Shown here: positions 17,797 to 26,240 of the stretch, piece by piece
Layout of the letters: the number at the start of each line of letters is the position of its first letter
Numbering within the stretch: position 1 is the first letter of the stretch
Assembly (NCBI GenBank): GCA_964632495.1
Contig: CAZWDS010000012.1
Span: forward strand, 1-55,586
Direction: 5' to 3'
Length of the DNA: 55,586 nucleotides
Source of the DNA: CALKXV01 sp964632495
GTDB lineage: Bacteria > Pseudomonadota > Alphaproteobacteria > Rhodobacterales > Rhodobacteraceae
Made by a program: the position numbers and the translations under genes
The notes under the pieces: generated by a model
What the model was told of the DNA's origin: nothing
The model's database searches: none
Seen by the model: the letters and a program-made list of their open reading frames with translations, nothing else

Positions 17797-18267
17797 ATGA
17801 CCACAGTCTCAATGACGGTGAACGGCAAGGCTGTTTCAGCCGATGTCGAAGACCGCACGCTATTGGTTGATTTCATTCGCGAGCAATTGCGCCTGACCGG
17901 CACCCACGTTGGGTGCGACACGTCGCAGTGTGGCGCTTGTGTCGTGCACATTGATGGCAAGGCGATGAAGTCCTGCACCATGCTGGCCGTTCAGGCCGAT
18001 GGTGCGGATGTCACCACCATCGAAGGTGTGGCCAATGGCGACCTGCACCCGATGCAGAAGGCGTTCAACGACAACCACGGTCTGCAGTGCGGTTTCTGCA
18101 CACCGGGCATGATCATGTCCGGCATCGATATGGTGAACCGCTACAAGGCCGAGGGCAAAACCCTGGACGAAGCCGCGATCCGTCACGAGCTGGAAGGCAA
18201 CATCTGCCGCTGCACCGGCTACCACAACATTGTGAAATCCATCAGCCAAGCTGCTGGCGAAATGTAA
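17797..18267 (+). CDS. coxS: CoxS-type [2Fe-2S] subunit of molybdenum hydroxylase
   Basis: A 156-aa iron-sulfur subunit with both expected clusters: a plant-ferredoxin type domain (GCDTSQCGACVV ... SC, about 39-60) and a helical domain (QCGFCTPG and CRCTGY, about 98-142). It passes electrons from the molybdenum site to the FAD subunit. AAGGGAGG precedes ATG 17797. First gene of a coxS-coxL-coxM operon; this S-L-M order is typical of form II CODH-like enzymes. Confidence 0.94.
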   Translation: MTTVSMTVNGKAVSADVEDRTLLVDFIREQLRLTGTHVGCDTSQCGACVVHIDGKAMKSCTMLAVQADGADVTTIEGVANGDLHPMQKAFNDNHGLQCGFCTPGMIMSGIDMVNRYKAEGKTLDEAAIRHELEGNICRCTGYHNIVKSISQAAGEM

Positions 18268-18280
18268 GGGAGGCCCGGAT

Positions 18281-20641
18281 ATGAGCGAAGGAATAGGAGC
18301 CCCGGTCAAGCGCAAGGAAGACAAGCGTTTCACCACCGGCAAAGGCAAATACACCGATGACATCCGCATGGAAAATCAGGCCTACGCAGCCTTTGTGCGA
18401 TCCCCTTATGCCCACGCAAAGGTAACAGGCATCAACACGTCCGCCGCCGAAGCCATGGAAGGCGTAGTCGCCGTTTTGAACGGTGCCGAACTGACCGGTG
18501 ACGGCATTGGCAACATCATTTGCGGCTGGGCGATTTCATCCAAGGATGGCAGCCCGATGAACATGGGCGCTTGGTCGGCATTGGCGACAGACACCGTGCG
18601 CTATACCGGTGACGCCGTCGCTGTTGTGATCGCGGACAGCAAAGAACAGGCGCAGGCCGCGGCTTTGGCGGTTGACGTGAGTTACGAAGAACTACCCGTT
18701 GCCGCCAATATCGAAGCCGCTTTGGCCGATGGTGCCCCGCAGATCCACGAAAACGCGCCCGGCAACATCATCTATGATTGGGAGATCGGTGAAAAGGACG
18801 CGACAGATGCGGCCTTGGCCGGTGCCGCCCATGTCACCGAGATGGACATCACCAACAACCGTCTGTCGCCGAACGCTATGGAAACCCGCGCCGCTATCGC
18901 CAAGTTCGATGAGGCCGAGGATCATTATACGCTTTATACCACCTCGCAAAACCCGCACGTTGCCCGTCTGGTGCTGTCGGCTTTCTATGCCGTTGCGCCC
19001 GAGCACAAGCTGCGTGTGATTGCGCCTGATGTGGGCGGCGGTTTTGGGTCGAAAATCTATATCTACCCGGAAGAAATTGTCTGCCTTTGGGCCTCGATGA
19101 AAACCAAGCGGTCGATCAAATGGACCGCCGACCGGACCGAAGCCTTCCTGACCGACGCGCATGGTCGCGACCACATCACCAAGGCCAAGATGGGCTTTGA
19201 TGCGGGCGGAAATATCGTTGGCTTCAAGGTGTCGACCAAGGCGAACTTCGGCGCTTACATGTCGCTGTTCTCCTCTGCCGTGCCGACATATCTGTATGCC
19301 ACGCTGTTGTCGGGCACCTACAACATCCCGAACATCTATTGCGAGGTGTTGGCGATGTATTCCAACACCGTGCCCGTGGATGCCTATCGTGGCGCTGGAC
19401 GTCCCGAGGCGTCTTATGTGGTGGAACGGATGATCGAAACGGCGGCGCGCGAGATGGGCAAAGACCCGGCCGAGTTGCGCCGTCAGAATTTTGTTCGCGA
19501 GTTCCCGCATCAGACGCCGGTGATCATGAACTACGATTCCGGTGACTTTGAGGGCAATCTGAACCAAGCCATGGAAGCCGCCGATTGGGCGGGTTTTGCT
19601 GCTCGGAAGGCGGAAAGTGCGGCACGCGGCAAGATGCGCGGCATAGGCATGTCTTGCTATATCGAGGCTTGCGGGATTGCGCCGTCTGCCGCCGTTGGCT
19701 CGCTTGGCGCGGGAGTTGGTCTTTGGGAAAGTGCCGAGGTGCGGGTGAACCCCGTGGGCACGATTGAAGTGCTGACAGGTTCGCACAGCCATGGGCAGGG
19801 TCACGAGACGACCTTTGCCCAAGTTGTCGCCGAACGCTTTGGTGTGCCGCTGGATTCGATCCAGATCGTCCATGGCGACACCGACAAGGTGCAGTTCGGC
19901 ATGGGCACCTATGGCTCGCGCTCTGGTCCCGTTGGTCTGTCGGCCATCGTCAAGGCTTGCGACAAGGTCGAGGTGAAGGTGCGCAAGATCGCGGCCCACC
20001 AGTTGGAATGCACCGAAGAAGAACTGGTGATCGAAGACAGTCAGGTCAAAGTGCCGAACACCAACAAGGCGCTTGGCTGGCACGAGATTGGGTTGGCGGC
20101 CTACACGGCGCACAACCTGCCTGCCGACATGGAGCCGGGATTGAAGGAAGGGGCTTTTTATGACCCCGAGAACTTTACCTTCCCCATGGGCTGTTTTATC
20201 GCCGAGGTCGAAGTGGACCCGGATACCGGCGTGACCGAGATCGTGAAGTTTGTCGCTTCGGACGACTTTGGCGTCATCATCAACCCGATGATCGTCGAAG
20301 GCCAAGTGCACGGCGGGATCGCTCAAGGTGTGGGTCAAGCCATGCTGGAAGAGGTGGTCTACGACGAGAACGGTCAGCAATTGTCGGGCAGCTACATGGA
20401 TTACACCATGCCGCGCGCCGATGATCTGCCCAGTTTCGTGGTCGAACATCACGGCACCAAATGCACAACCAACCCCCTTGGCATCAAGGGCTGTGGTGAA
20501 GCGGGCGCGATTGGATCGCCCCCTGCCATCATCAACGCCATCACCGATGCCATCGGCGACAATAACCTCAGTATGCCCGCGACACCGTCGAAGGTTTGGG
20601 CGCTCATTCAATCTTCGGGCGCGAAGATCGCTGCGGAATAA
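18281..20641 (+). CDS. coxL: CoxL-type molybdopterin large subunit, form II
   Basis: A 786-aa xanthine oxidase family molybdenum subunit. The active-site loop reads AYRGAGR (about residues 368-374), the form II signature; form I CO dehydrogenases have AYxCSFR with the Cys that binds copper. The catalytic Glu region GCGEAGAIGSPP is present near the C-terminus. The real substrate is therefore uncertain: form II enzymes are annotated as CODH but many oxidise other aldehydes or heterocycles. It starts 13 nt after coxS, with coxM 12 nt downstream. Confidence 0.93.
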   Translation: MSEGIGAPVKRKEDKRFTTGKGKYTDDIRMENQAYAAFVRSPYAHAKVTGINTSAAEAMEGVVAVLNGAELTGDGIGNIICGWAISSKDGSPMNMGAWSALATDTVRYTGDAVAVVIADSKEQAQAAALAVDVSYEELPVAANIEAALADGAPQIHENAPGNIIYDWEIGEKDATDAALAGAAHVTEMDITNNRLSPNAMETRAAIAKFDEAEDHYTLYTTSQNPHVARLVLSAFYAVAPEHKLRVIAPDVGGGFGSKIYIYPEEIVCLWASMKTKRSIKWTADRTEAFLTDAHGRDHITKAKMGFDAGGNIVGFKVSTKANFGAYMSLFSSAVPTYLYATLLSGTYNIPNIYCEVLAMYSNTVPVDAYRGAGRPEASYVVERMIETAAREMGKDPAELRRQNFVREFPHQTPVIMNYDSGDFEGNLNQAMEAADWAGFAARKAESAARGKMRGIGMSCYIEACGIAPSAAVGSLGAGVGLWESAEVRVNPVGTIEVLTGSHSHGQGHETTFAQVVAERFGVPLDSIQIVHGDTDKVQFGMGTYGSRSGPVGLSAIVKACDKVEVKVRKIAAHQLECTEEELVIEDSQVKVPNTNKALGWHEIGLAAYTAHNLPADMEPGLKEGAFYDPENFTFPMGCFIAEVEVDPDTGVTEIVKFVASDDFGVIINPMIVEGQVHGGIAQGVGQAMLEEVVYDENGQQLSGSYMDYTMPRADDLPSFVVEHHGTKCTTNPLGIKGCGEAGAIGSPPAIINAITDAIGDNNLSMPATPSKVWALIQSSGAKIAAE

Positions 20642-20652
20642 GGAGAGAACGG

Positions 20653-21450
20653 ATGCAATCCACAACTTACCACAAGGCGGGCTCCGCCACTGATGCCGCG
20701 TCGCTTTTGTCGGGCGCCGATGACGGGGCACTCTTGGCAGGCGGCCAGACGCTTTTGCCGACGATGAAGGCGCGACTGGCAGCCCCGTCTGATCTGGTCG
20801 ATATCTCAGGTGCATCGGATATGCGCGGGATCACGGTCACGGGCAATTCGGTGACTATTGGTGCGGCGATGACCCATGCCGAGGTCGCGGGCAGCGCTGA
20901 AATTCGCGCGGTTTGTCCCGCGATCTGTGATCTGGCCAGCAACATTGGTGATCCGGCCGTGCGCCATCGCGGCACGCTGGGCGGATCGGTCGCCAACAAC
21001 GATCCGGCGGCGGATTATCCGGCGGCGATGCTGGCGCTTGGGGCGACGATCAAGACCAACGCGCGCGAGATGGCTGCGGATGATTTCTTCACCGGCATGT
21101 TCGACACGGCGTTGGACGAAGGCGAGATCATCACCTCCGTTACCTTCGAGGCACCCGCCAAAGGTGCTTACGCCAAGTTCCCGAACCCGGCGTCGCGCTA
21201 TGCGATGTGCGGCGTCTTCGTGGCCTCGGGCGATGCGGGTGTGCGGGTGGCCGTGACGGGCGCTGGATCCGACGGGGTGTTCCGAGCGGCTGACATGGAA
21301 GCGGCTTTGGGCGCGAATTTCGCACCTGAAGCAATTGAAGGAGCCACGGTCGATGCGGGCGATATGTTGTCGGACCTGCACGGCGATGGTGCCTATCGTG
21401 CGAACCTTGTGAAGGTCATGGCCAAACGGGCGGTTGCGGCAGCAGGCTAG
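20653..21450 (+). CDS. coxM: CoxM-type FAD-binding subunit
   Basis: A 265-aa FAD-binding subunit of the molybdenum hydroxylase. FAD-binding motifs AGGQTLLP (about residues 29-36) and TLGGSVANNDPAADYP (about 107-122) are intact. AGGAGAGAACGG precedes ATG 20653. It completes the SLM operon; no coxD/E/F maturation genes or regulator follow, and a strong hairpin terminator comes next. Confidence 0.93.
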   Translation: MQSTTYHKAGSATDAASLLSGADDGALLAGGQTLLPTMKARLAAPSDLVDISGASDMRGITVTGNSVTIGAAMTHAEVAGSAEIRAVCPAICDLASNIGDPAVRHRGTLGGSVANNDPAADYPAAMLALGATIKTNAREMAADDFFTGMFDTALDEGEIITSVTFEAPAKGAYAKFPNPASRYAMCGVFVASGDAGVRVAVTGAGSDGVFRAADMEAALGANFAPEAIEGATVDAGDMLSDLHGDGAYRANLVKVMAKRAVAAAG

Positions 21451-21483
21451 GCCTGTTCGGCGCAAAACAACGTCTTAAGAAAA

Positions 21484-21518
21484 AAGAATGCCGGTCTTTC
21501 TAAAAGGCCGGCATTCTT
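21484..21518. terminator. bidirectional terminator between coxM and convergent gene
   Basis: An 11-bp perfect stem, AAGAATGCCGG (21484-21494) with CCGGCATTCTT (21508-21518), flanked by an A-run on the left. The stop codon of the minus-strand gene (21500-21502) lies in the loop. Confidence 0.85.
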
Positions 21519-21976
21519 GTGATAGGTCTGCGCATGGGCGCACCGCCGTCTGAGTGGTCGTTCCCGAACTGATCGCGGTAGGTCCAGCGGGCGGCCAGGA
21601 ATTGATAGACGCGCTCAAACTCATCATCATCTGTTTCACTAAGGCGCGTGCGCCATGTGCCTTCCGCCCGAAGCGGAAACCGCAAATTCGCGGCATGGGG
21701 CAAAGGCTGGCCTTTGGATTGGGCTGTGGAGTTTTGGGCGCGCAGGAAGTGATCCAACTCTCTTTCCAGACTGCAGGCTGCTGACCGTCGCCGTCCCGGA
21801 AAAAGGACTTCGATCCTCTTTTCGTCAAGATAACCAATGCACAACAGATCCCCCCGGTTCGTTTCGCGACGCAACGGGGTCAGTGCCATTTTGACCGTAA
21901 CGACAGAGCTTTTAAAAGTGCCCCAGTCTTCTTCCTCGGGAGAGAGGTCTGTATCTGTGGGTCTGTGATCAGCCAT
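21500..21976 (-). CDS. hypothetical protein, 158 aa
   Basis: An acidic-then-basic 158-aa soluble protein starting MADHRPTDTDLSP. No family recognised and no signal peptide, TM segment or nucleotide-binding motif visible. A dense Arg-rich segment (FPGRRRSAACSLE) lies in the middle. ATG 21976 has AAGGACAGG upstream. Its stop codon sits inside the loop of the shared terminator, which supports a real 3' end here. Codon pattern looks native. Confidence 0.6.
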   Translation of the reverse strand: MADHRPTDTDLSPEEEDWGTFKSSVVTVKMALTPLRRETNRGDLLCIGYLDEKRIEVLFPGRRRSAACSLERELDHFLRAQNSTAQSKGQPLPHAANLRFPLRAEGTWRTRLSETDDDEFERVYQFLAARWTYRDQFGNDHSDGGAPMRRPITRMPAF

Positions 21977-22047
21977 CCTGTCCTTCTTTCGCGGGGGTTC
22001 GATGTGGGACTACCCTGAAAACCCTAACGAAAGCTCAAAACCGGAGA

Positions 22048-23004
22048 TTAACCCTTGATCAACTCGGCCTGCCGCACAATCACTTCGGCTTGCCGCACGC
22101 TGGCGATATCCACCAAACGGCCCTTGTACACCGCGGCGCCCGAGCCGGTTTTCTGGGCTTCTTCCATCGCGGCAAGGATTTCGCGCGCCTCGGTCAAAGC
22201 TTCTTCTGATGGCGTAAAAACCTCGTTTGCCAAGGCGACCTGCTTGGGGTGGATCGCCCATTTGCCGACCATGCCAAGGGTGGCCGAGCGCAGCGCCTGT
22301 GCGCGGAAGCCTTCGTCGTCCGAGAAATCGCCGAAGGGGCCGTCAACGGGCAAAACGCCATGGGTCCGGCAGGCCGCCACGATGGCGGTTTGCGCCCAAT
22401 GCCAAGGATCGGACCAGTATTTCTGACCTTCGCGGTGCATATAATAGTTGTCCTGCGTGCCCCCGATGCCCGTGGTCTGCATCCCCATAGAGGCCGCGAA
22501 ATCGGCGGCCCCAAGGCTCATCGCGACAAGGCGCGGCGAGGAGGCGGCGATTTCTTCCACATGAGCGATGCCGGCGGCGGTTTCGATGATCAGTTCAAGG
22601 TTGATGGGTTTGGTGCGGCCCTTGGCACTTTCAATTGCCGTAACCAAGGCGTCGACAGCGTAAACGTCTGCCGCGCAACCGACCTTGGGGATCATGATCT
22701 GATCAATCCGGTCGCCGCAATTTTCCAGCACTTCAACCACATCTCGGTACCAATAGGGCGTGTCCAGTCCGTTGATCCGCACCGACAGCGTCTTGTTGCC
22801 CCAGTTCACGTCGCCAATGGCTTGGGTGATGTTTTTGCGCGCTTCGGCCTTATCGTCTGGGGCGACCGCGTCTTCCAGATCAAGGTTGATCACATCCGCA
22901 TCCGAGGCCGCCATTTTTTCGAAGATCGCGGGGCGCGAGCCGGGGCCGAACAGCTGACAGCGGTTGGGACGGGCAGGTGCGGCGGGCTGAAGGCGGAAGC
23001 TCAT
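22048..23004 (-). CDS. mcl1: L-malyl-CoA/beta-methylmalyl-CoA lyase
   Basis: A 318-aa CoA ester lyase of the HpcH/CitE superfamily, closest in pattern to Mcl1 of Rhodobacter (similar length, start MSFRLQPAAPARPNRCQLFG). The enzyme condenses or cleaves malyl-CoA and methylmalyl-CoA in the ethylmalonyl-CoA pathway and related acetate/propionate assimilation. Superfamily landmarks: NLDLEDAV for Mg and CoA contacts, LELIIETAAGI with the catalytic Glu, and KWAIHPKQV. ATG 23004 is chosen; the 40 upstream residues are not family-like. Divergent from the dgcN operon. Confidence 0.9.
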   Translation of the reverse strand: MSFRLQPAAPARPNRCQLFGPGSRPAIFEKMAASDADVINLDLEDAVAPDDKAEARKNITQAIGDVNWGNKTLSVRINGLDTPYWYRDVVEVLENCGDRIDQIMIPKVGCAADVYAVDALVTAIESAKGRTKPINLELIIETAAGIAHVEEIAASSPRLVAMSLGAADFAASMGMQTTGIGGTQDNYYMHREGQKYWSDPWHWAQTAIVAACRTHGVLPVDGPFGDFSDDEGFRAQALRSATLGMVGKWAIHPKQVALANEVFTPSEEALTEAREILAAMEEAQKTGSGAAVYKGRLVDIASVRQAEVIVRQAELIKG

Positions 23005-23138
23005 GTTCGGGTAACTTTCTTTCGTTTGATCCGGGGCTTGGCGTATATTGTTGCGGTGCAGCATGCAAGGGTTTTGCGGTGCAGCGAGACAGGTGTGGTG
23101 ATTTCTTCGATGGATTAATCTCAAGGCGCATGATACTT

Positions 23139-23218
23139 CGAAAATTTGGCGATATATCGTGACATTAGGTATGACATTCCGAAGAAACCGATGAAAATCT
23201 CCGAAAAATTGGGGATAT
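23139..23218 (+). promoter_or_regulatory. paired operator-like direct repeats upstream of dgcN
   Basis: CGAAAATTTGGCGATAT (23139-23155) and CGAAAAATTGGGGATAT (23202-23218) match at 15 of 17 positions and start 63 bp apart, six helical turns. The second copy ends five bases before the dgcN start codon. This fits cooperative binding by a dimeric regulator, perhaps Lrp/AsnC or GntR type; the regulator is not identified. Confidence 0.5.
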
Positions 23219-23222
23219 CATC

Positions 23223-24224
23223 ATGATTCGTAAGCCATACCTTCTGTTCCTCGGCGATGCGCCGGACAACCTTGCTGCCAAAGTGGCCCAGGGGATTGCT
23301 GACTGGAACCCGGACGCGGTTGTCGGGCAATTCCGGATGGAGGGCTGCAAGGCCGATGTGGGTCAACCGGATATGACCTTGCAAGAGGCTTATGACAAAG
23401 GTGCGCGCACACTTGTGGTGGGTGTTGCGAACCGGGGTGGGTATATCTCGGAGGCTTGGTTGAAGGTGTTGGCCGAAGCGATGGAGATCGGGTTTGATCT
23501 TGCCAGTGGCTTGCACAACCTTCTGCGCAATGAGGATGTGTTGAAAGCCACCTCTGCAAGGTCCGGCGCCACGTTGCATGATGTGCGCGTGCCGTCGGTG
23601 GCCTATCCGATTGCTAATGGGGTGAAGCGGAGCGGCAAGCGGTGTCTGGCGATTGGCACGGATTGCTCGGTGGGCAAGATGTACACCGGCCTGGCAATGA
23701 ACGCCGAGATGGAGCGGCGCGGTATGTCCTCGACGTTCCGGCCCACGGGACAGACGGGCATTCTGATCACCGGAAAAGGCGTGCCTTTGGATGCGGTTGT
23801 GGCAGATTTCATGGCGGGGGCTGTGGAGTGGCTGACGCCGGACAATGACGCTGATCACTGGGATCACATCGAGGGGCAGGGGAGCTTGTTCCATATCTCT
23901 TTCTCGGGTGTGACCATGGCGTTGATCCATGGTGGTCAGCCGGATGCTTTGATCCTGGCCCATGAGCCCACACGCACGCATATGCGGGGATTGCCGGATT
24001 ACGATCTGCCGACGCTTGAGGCTTTGCGCGATATGGCTTTGCCGGTTGCGCAGGTTGCGAACCCGGATGTAGTGGTCGCAGGCGTTTCGGTGAACACCAA
24101 GGCATTGGACGATGAGGCGGCGGCGCGGCTTTGTGAAGAGATTGAGGATCGTATGGGCCTGCCGACGGTGGATCCTTTTCGCCATGGGGCAGCGCGTCTG
24201 GTGGATGCATTGGAAGCGATCTAG
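23223..24224 (+). CDS. dgcN: DUF1611 protein, probable D-glutamate N-acetyltransferase DgcN
   Basis: A 333-aa DUF1611 family protein with a P-loop-like GTDCSVGK (residues 145-152). Marine bacterial DgcN of this family acetylates D-glutamate; the product is racemised by DgcA, whose homologue is the next gene. Sequence type plus adjacency make that role the best call. Start ATG 23223 is preceded by GGGG. The frame is overlapped on the other strand by a long unrelated ORF that is only a codon-bias shadow. Confidence 0.82.
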   Translation: MIRKPYLLFLGDAPDNLAAKVAQGIADWNPDAVVGQFRMEGCKADVGQPDMTLQEAYDKGARTLVVGVANRGGYISEAWLKVLAEAMEIGFDLASGLHNLLRNEDVLKATSARSGATLHDVRVPSVAYPIANGVKRSGKRCLAIGTDCSVGKMYTGLAMNAEMERRGMSSTFRPTGQTGILITGKGVPLDAVVADFMAGAVEWLTPDNDADHWDHIEGQGSLFHISFSGVTMALIHGGQPDALILAHEPTRTHMRGLPDYDLPTLEALRDMALPVAQVANPDVVVAGVSVNTKALDDEAAARLCEEIEDRMGLPTVDPFRHGAARLVDALEAI

Positions 24225-24232
24225 GGTTGGTC

Positions 24233-24305
24233 TCGCGGCCTTCTGGCCGCGATCCGCTGGGGGCTTTGCCCCCAGACCCCCAAGGTATTTAAAACGGGAA
24301 GAAAG
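24233..24305 (+). repeat. double hairpin with Rhodobacterales GTATTT element
   Basis: Between dgcN and dgcA: hairpin TCGCGGCC-TTCT-GGCCGCGA (24233-24252), hairpin CTGGGGG-CTTTG-CCCCCAG (24257-24275), then ACCCCCAAGGTATTTAAAAC. The last part resembles an element common in Rhodobacterales intergenic regions; related parts occur at 8926 and 54367. It may attenuate read-through or process the dgc mRNA. Confidence 0.65.
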
Positions 24306-24308
24306 CCA

Positions 24309-25274
24309 TTGAAGATCACTGCGACGCCTGAGAGTTTCCGTCTGGCTGAGACGTTTACGATTTCACGCGGAAGCCGGGATGCGGCCGAGGTTTTGACGGT
24401 GCGGGTTGAGGGTGACGGGTGCTGTGGCTGGGGCGAATGTGTGCCTTATGCGCGTTATGGCGAGACGATGGACAGCGTGGCAGCCGAGGTCGCTAGTCTT
24501 CCGGATGGGTTTAGTCATCGCCAATTGCCAGAGCTTCTTCCGGCGGGGGCTGCGCGGAATGCGGTTGACTGCGCTCTTTGGGACTGGGAGGCAAAAGTGG
24601 CAGGTAAACGGGTTTGGGAGCGTTTTCCTCTGTCCGTTCCAAGGCCGGTTCAGACCGCTTTTACCTTGTCATTGGACACGCCTGAAAACATGCAGGCTGC
24701 CGCCTTGCGACATGCTTATCGCCCTTTGCTGAAAGTCAAACTGGGCGGTGAGGGGGACATGGCGCGGCTGGAGGCGGTGCGCGCGGGCGCGCCGGACACG
24801 CGGATCATTGTGGATGCGAACGAGGGGTGGAGCGCTGATCTATACACCGAGCTTGCGCCGCATCTGGTGCGGCTGGGTGTGGCTTTGGTGGAACAACCTT
24901 TGAGTGCGGGCGATGATGGCATGTTGGGCGAGATCGCGCGACCCTTGCCTGTTTGCGCCGACGAAAGCTGTCATGATCGTGCGTCGCTTCCCGATCTTCG
25001 CGGCAAATACGACATCGTGAATATCAAGTTGGACAAGACCGGCGGGTTGAACGAGGCTTTGGCGTTGCGGGAAGCTGCTCGTGCTGAGGGGTTTGATATT
25101 ATGGTCGGCTGCATGGTGGGCACGTCCCTGGCGATGGCGCCGGCGGTGCTGGTGGCGCAAGGTGCGGCGGTGGTGGATCTTGACGGCCCGCTTCTTCTGG
25201 CCGAAGACCGGGACAAAGCTTTGAAGTACGACGCGGATGGGGTGCATCCGCCAGAACCAGAATTGTGGGGATAA
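24309..25274 (+). CDS. dgcA: enolase-superfamily racemase/dipeptide epimerase, probable DgcA
   Basis: A 321-aa enolase superfamily member of the dipeptide-epimerase type. KVK (residues 142-144), Asp169 in VDAN, Glu195 in VEQP, Asp218 in ADES and Lys240 in NIKLDKTGG make up the two-lysine, three-acid metal/base set. With DgcN next to it, N-acetyl-D-glutamate racemase is the likely role, but an Ala-Glu type dipeptide epimerase in murein recycling is a real alternative. Start is TTG 24309 after GGGAAG; no ATG lies near, and MKITATPESF fits the family N-terminus. Confidence 0.82.
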   Translation: MKITATPESFRLAETFTISRGSRDAAEVLTVRVEGDGCCGWGECVPYARYGETMDSVAAEVASLPDGFSHRQLPELLPAGAARNAVDCALWDWEAKVAGKRVWERFPLSVPRPVQTAFTLSLDTPENMQAAALRHAYRPLLKVKLGGEGDMARLEAVRAGAPDTRIIVDANEGWSADLYTELAPHLVRLGVALVEQPLSAGDDGMLGEIARPLPVCADESCHDRASLPDLRGKYDIVNIKLDKTGGLNEALALREAARAEGFDIMVGCMVGTSLAMAPAVLVAQGAAVVDLDGPLLLAEDRDKALKYDADGVHPPEPELWG

Positions 25275-25277
25275 GCC

Positions 25278-26138
25278 ATGAGCCGCATCGTCTATGTGAA
25301 CGGAAGTTATGTGCCGGAAGAAGAGGCGCACATCTCGGTCTTTGATCGGGGGTTTCTGTTTGCCGATGGGGTGTACGAGGTGACCAGCGTGCTGGATGGC
25401 AAGCTGATCGACTTTGCAGGGCATGCCGCGCGGCTGGAACGCTCGATGGGCGAATTGGATATGGTTGCGCCTGTCACTATGGATGAGCTTTTGGACATTC
25501 ACCGCGAAATGATGGTGCGCAATGATCTGACCGAGGGGTTGATTTATTTGCAGGTGACGCGCGGTTCTGACGGAGACAGGGATTTTGTCTTTCCGGATCC
25601 GGACAAGGTGCCGTCTTCACTGGTGTTGTTCACTCAAGCCAAGTCCGTGGCCGAAAGCACAGCGGCGCAGGTGGGGATCAAGGTGATCTCGATCGACGAT
25701 ATTCGTTGGGGTCGGCGTGACATCAAGACTGTGCAGCTTTTGTACCCGTCCATGGGCAAGATGATGGCGAAGGCCGCGGGCAAGGATGACGCCTGGATGG
25801 TGGAAGAAGGTGCGGTGACCGAAGGCACGTCGAACAACGCCTACATCGTGAAAGACGGCAAAATCATCACGCGTCATCTGTCGAACGATATTCTGCATGG
25901 CATCACCCGACGTGCGGTTCTGGCCTTTGCCCGTGAGGCGCAGATGCAGGTCGAGGAACGGTCTTTTACCATTGAAGAGGCGCAAAGTGCGGACGAGGCA
26001 TTCGTAACCTCGGCCTCGGCTTTTGTGATGCCTGTCGTGGAAATCGACGACGCGACCTTGGGCGATGGCACGCCCGGCCCGGTGGCGCGTCGGTTGCGCG
26101 AAATCTATCTGGATGAAAGCCGCCGCGCCGCCGTTTGA
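25278..26138 (+). CDS. dat: D-amino-acid transaminase
   Basis: A 286-aa class IV PLP aminotransferase (D-alanine/D-glutamate type). The PLP lysine is Lys150 in RRDIKTVQLLY, and E-G-x-x-T-E-G-x-S-N-N (around 177-188) contacts the cofactor. It converts D-alanine plus 2-oxoglutarate to pyruvate plus D-glutamate, or the reverse. Starting three nt after dgcA, it is in one operon with dgcN and dgcA and would feed D-glutamate to them. A branched-chain aminotransferase is less likely because of the D-transaminase DRGFLFADGVYEV start. Confidence 0.9.
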   Translation: MSRIVYVNGSYVPEEEAHISVFDRGFLFADGVYEVTSVLDGKLIDFAGHAARLERSMGELDMVAPVTMDELLDIHREMMVRNDLTEGLIYLQVTRGSDGDRDFVFPDPDKVPSSLVLFTQAKSVAESTAAQVGIKVISIDDIRWGRRDIKTVQLLYPSMGKMMAKAAGKDDAWMVEEGAVTEGTSNNAYIVKDGKIITRHLSNDILHGITRRAVLAFAREAQMQVEERSFTIEEAQSADEAFVTSASAFVMPVVEIDDATLGDGTPGPVARRLREIYLDESRRAAV

Positions 26139-26240
26139 CGCGGCTCATTTATCGACAAGTTTAAGTGCTTTTCAGCATGGCTTAGCAGAGCCGTAATGAC
26201 CCGCGCCTAGTGTCCGTTCCTGCAAGGAATACGGAATACT

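Noticed and set aside
18692..20815. Long minus-strand open frame (707 aa) opposite coxL
   Set aside because: It lies antisense to the highly conserved coxL, has no family features, and is explained by GC-rich third-position codon bias.
23121..24185. 354-aa minus-strand frame opposite dgcN
   Set aside because: dgcN is conserved with a better start and family match; the reverse frame is Arg/His/Pro-rich shadow.
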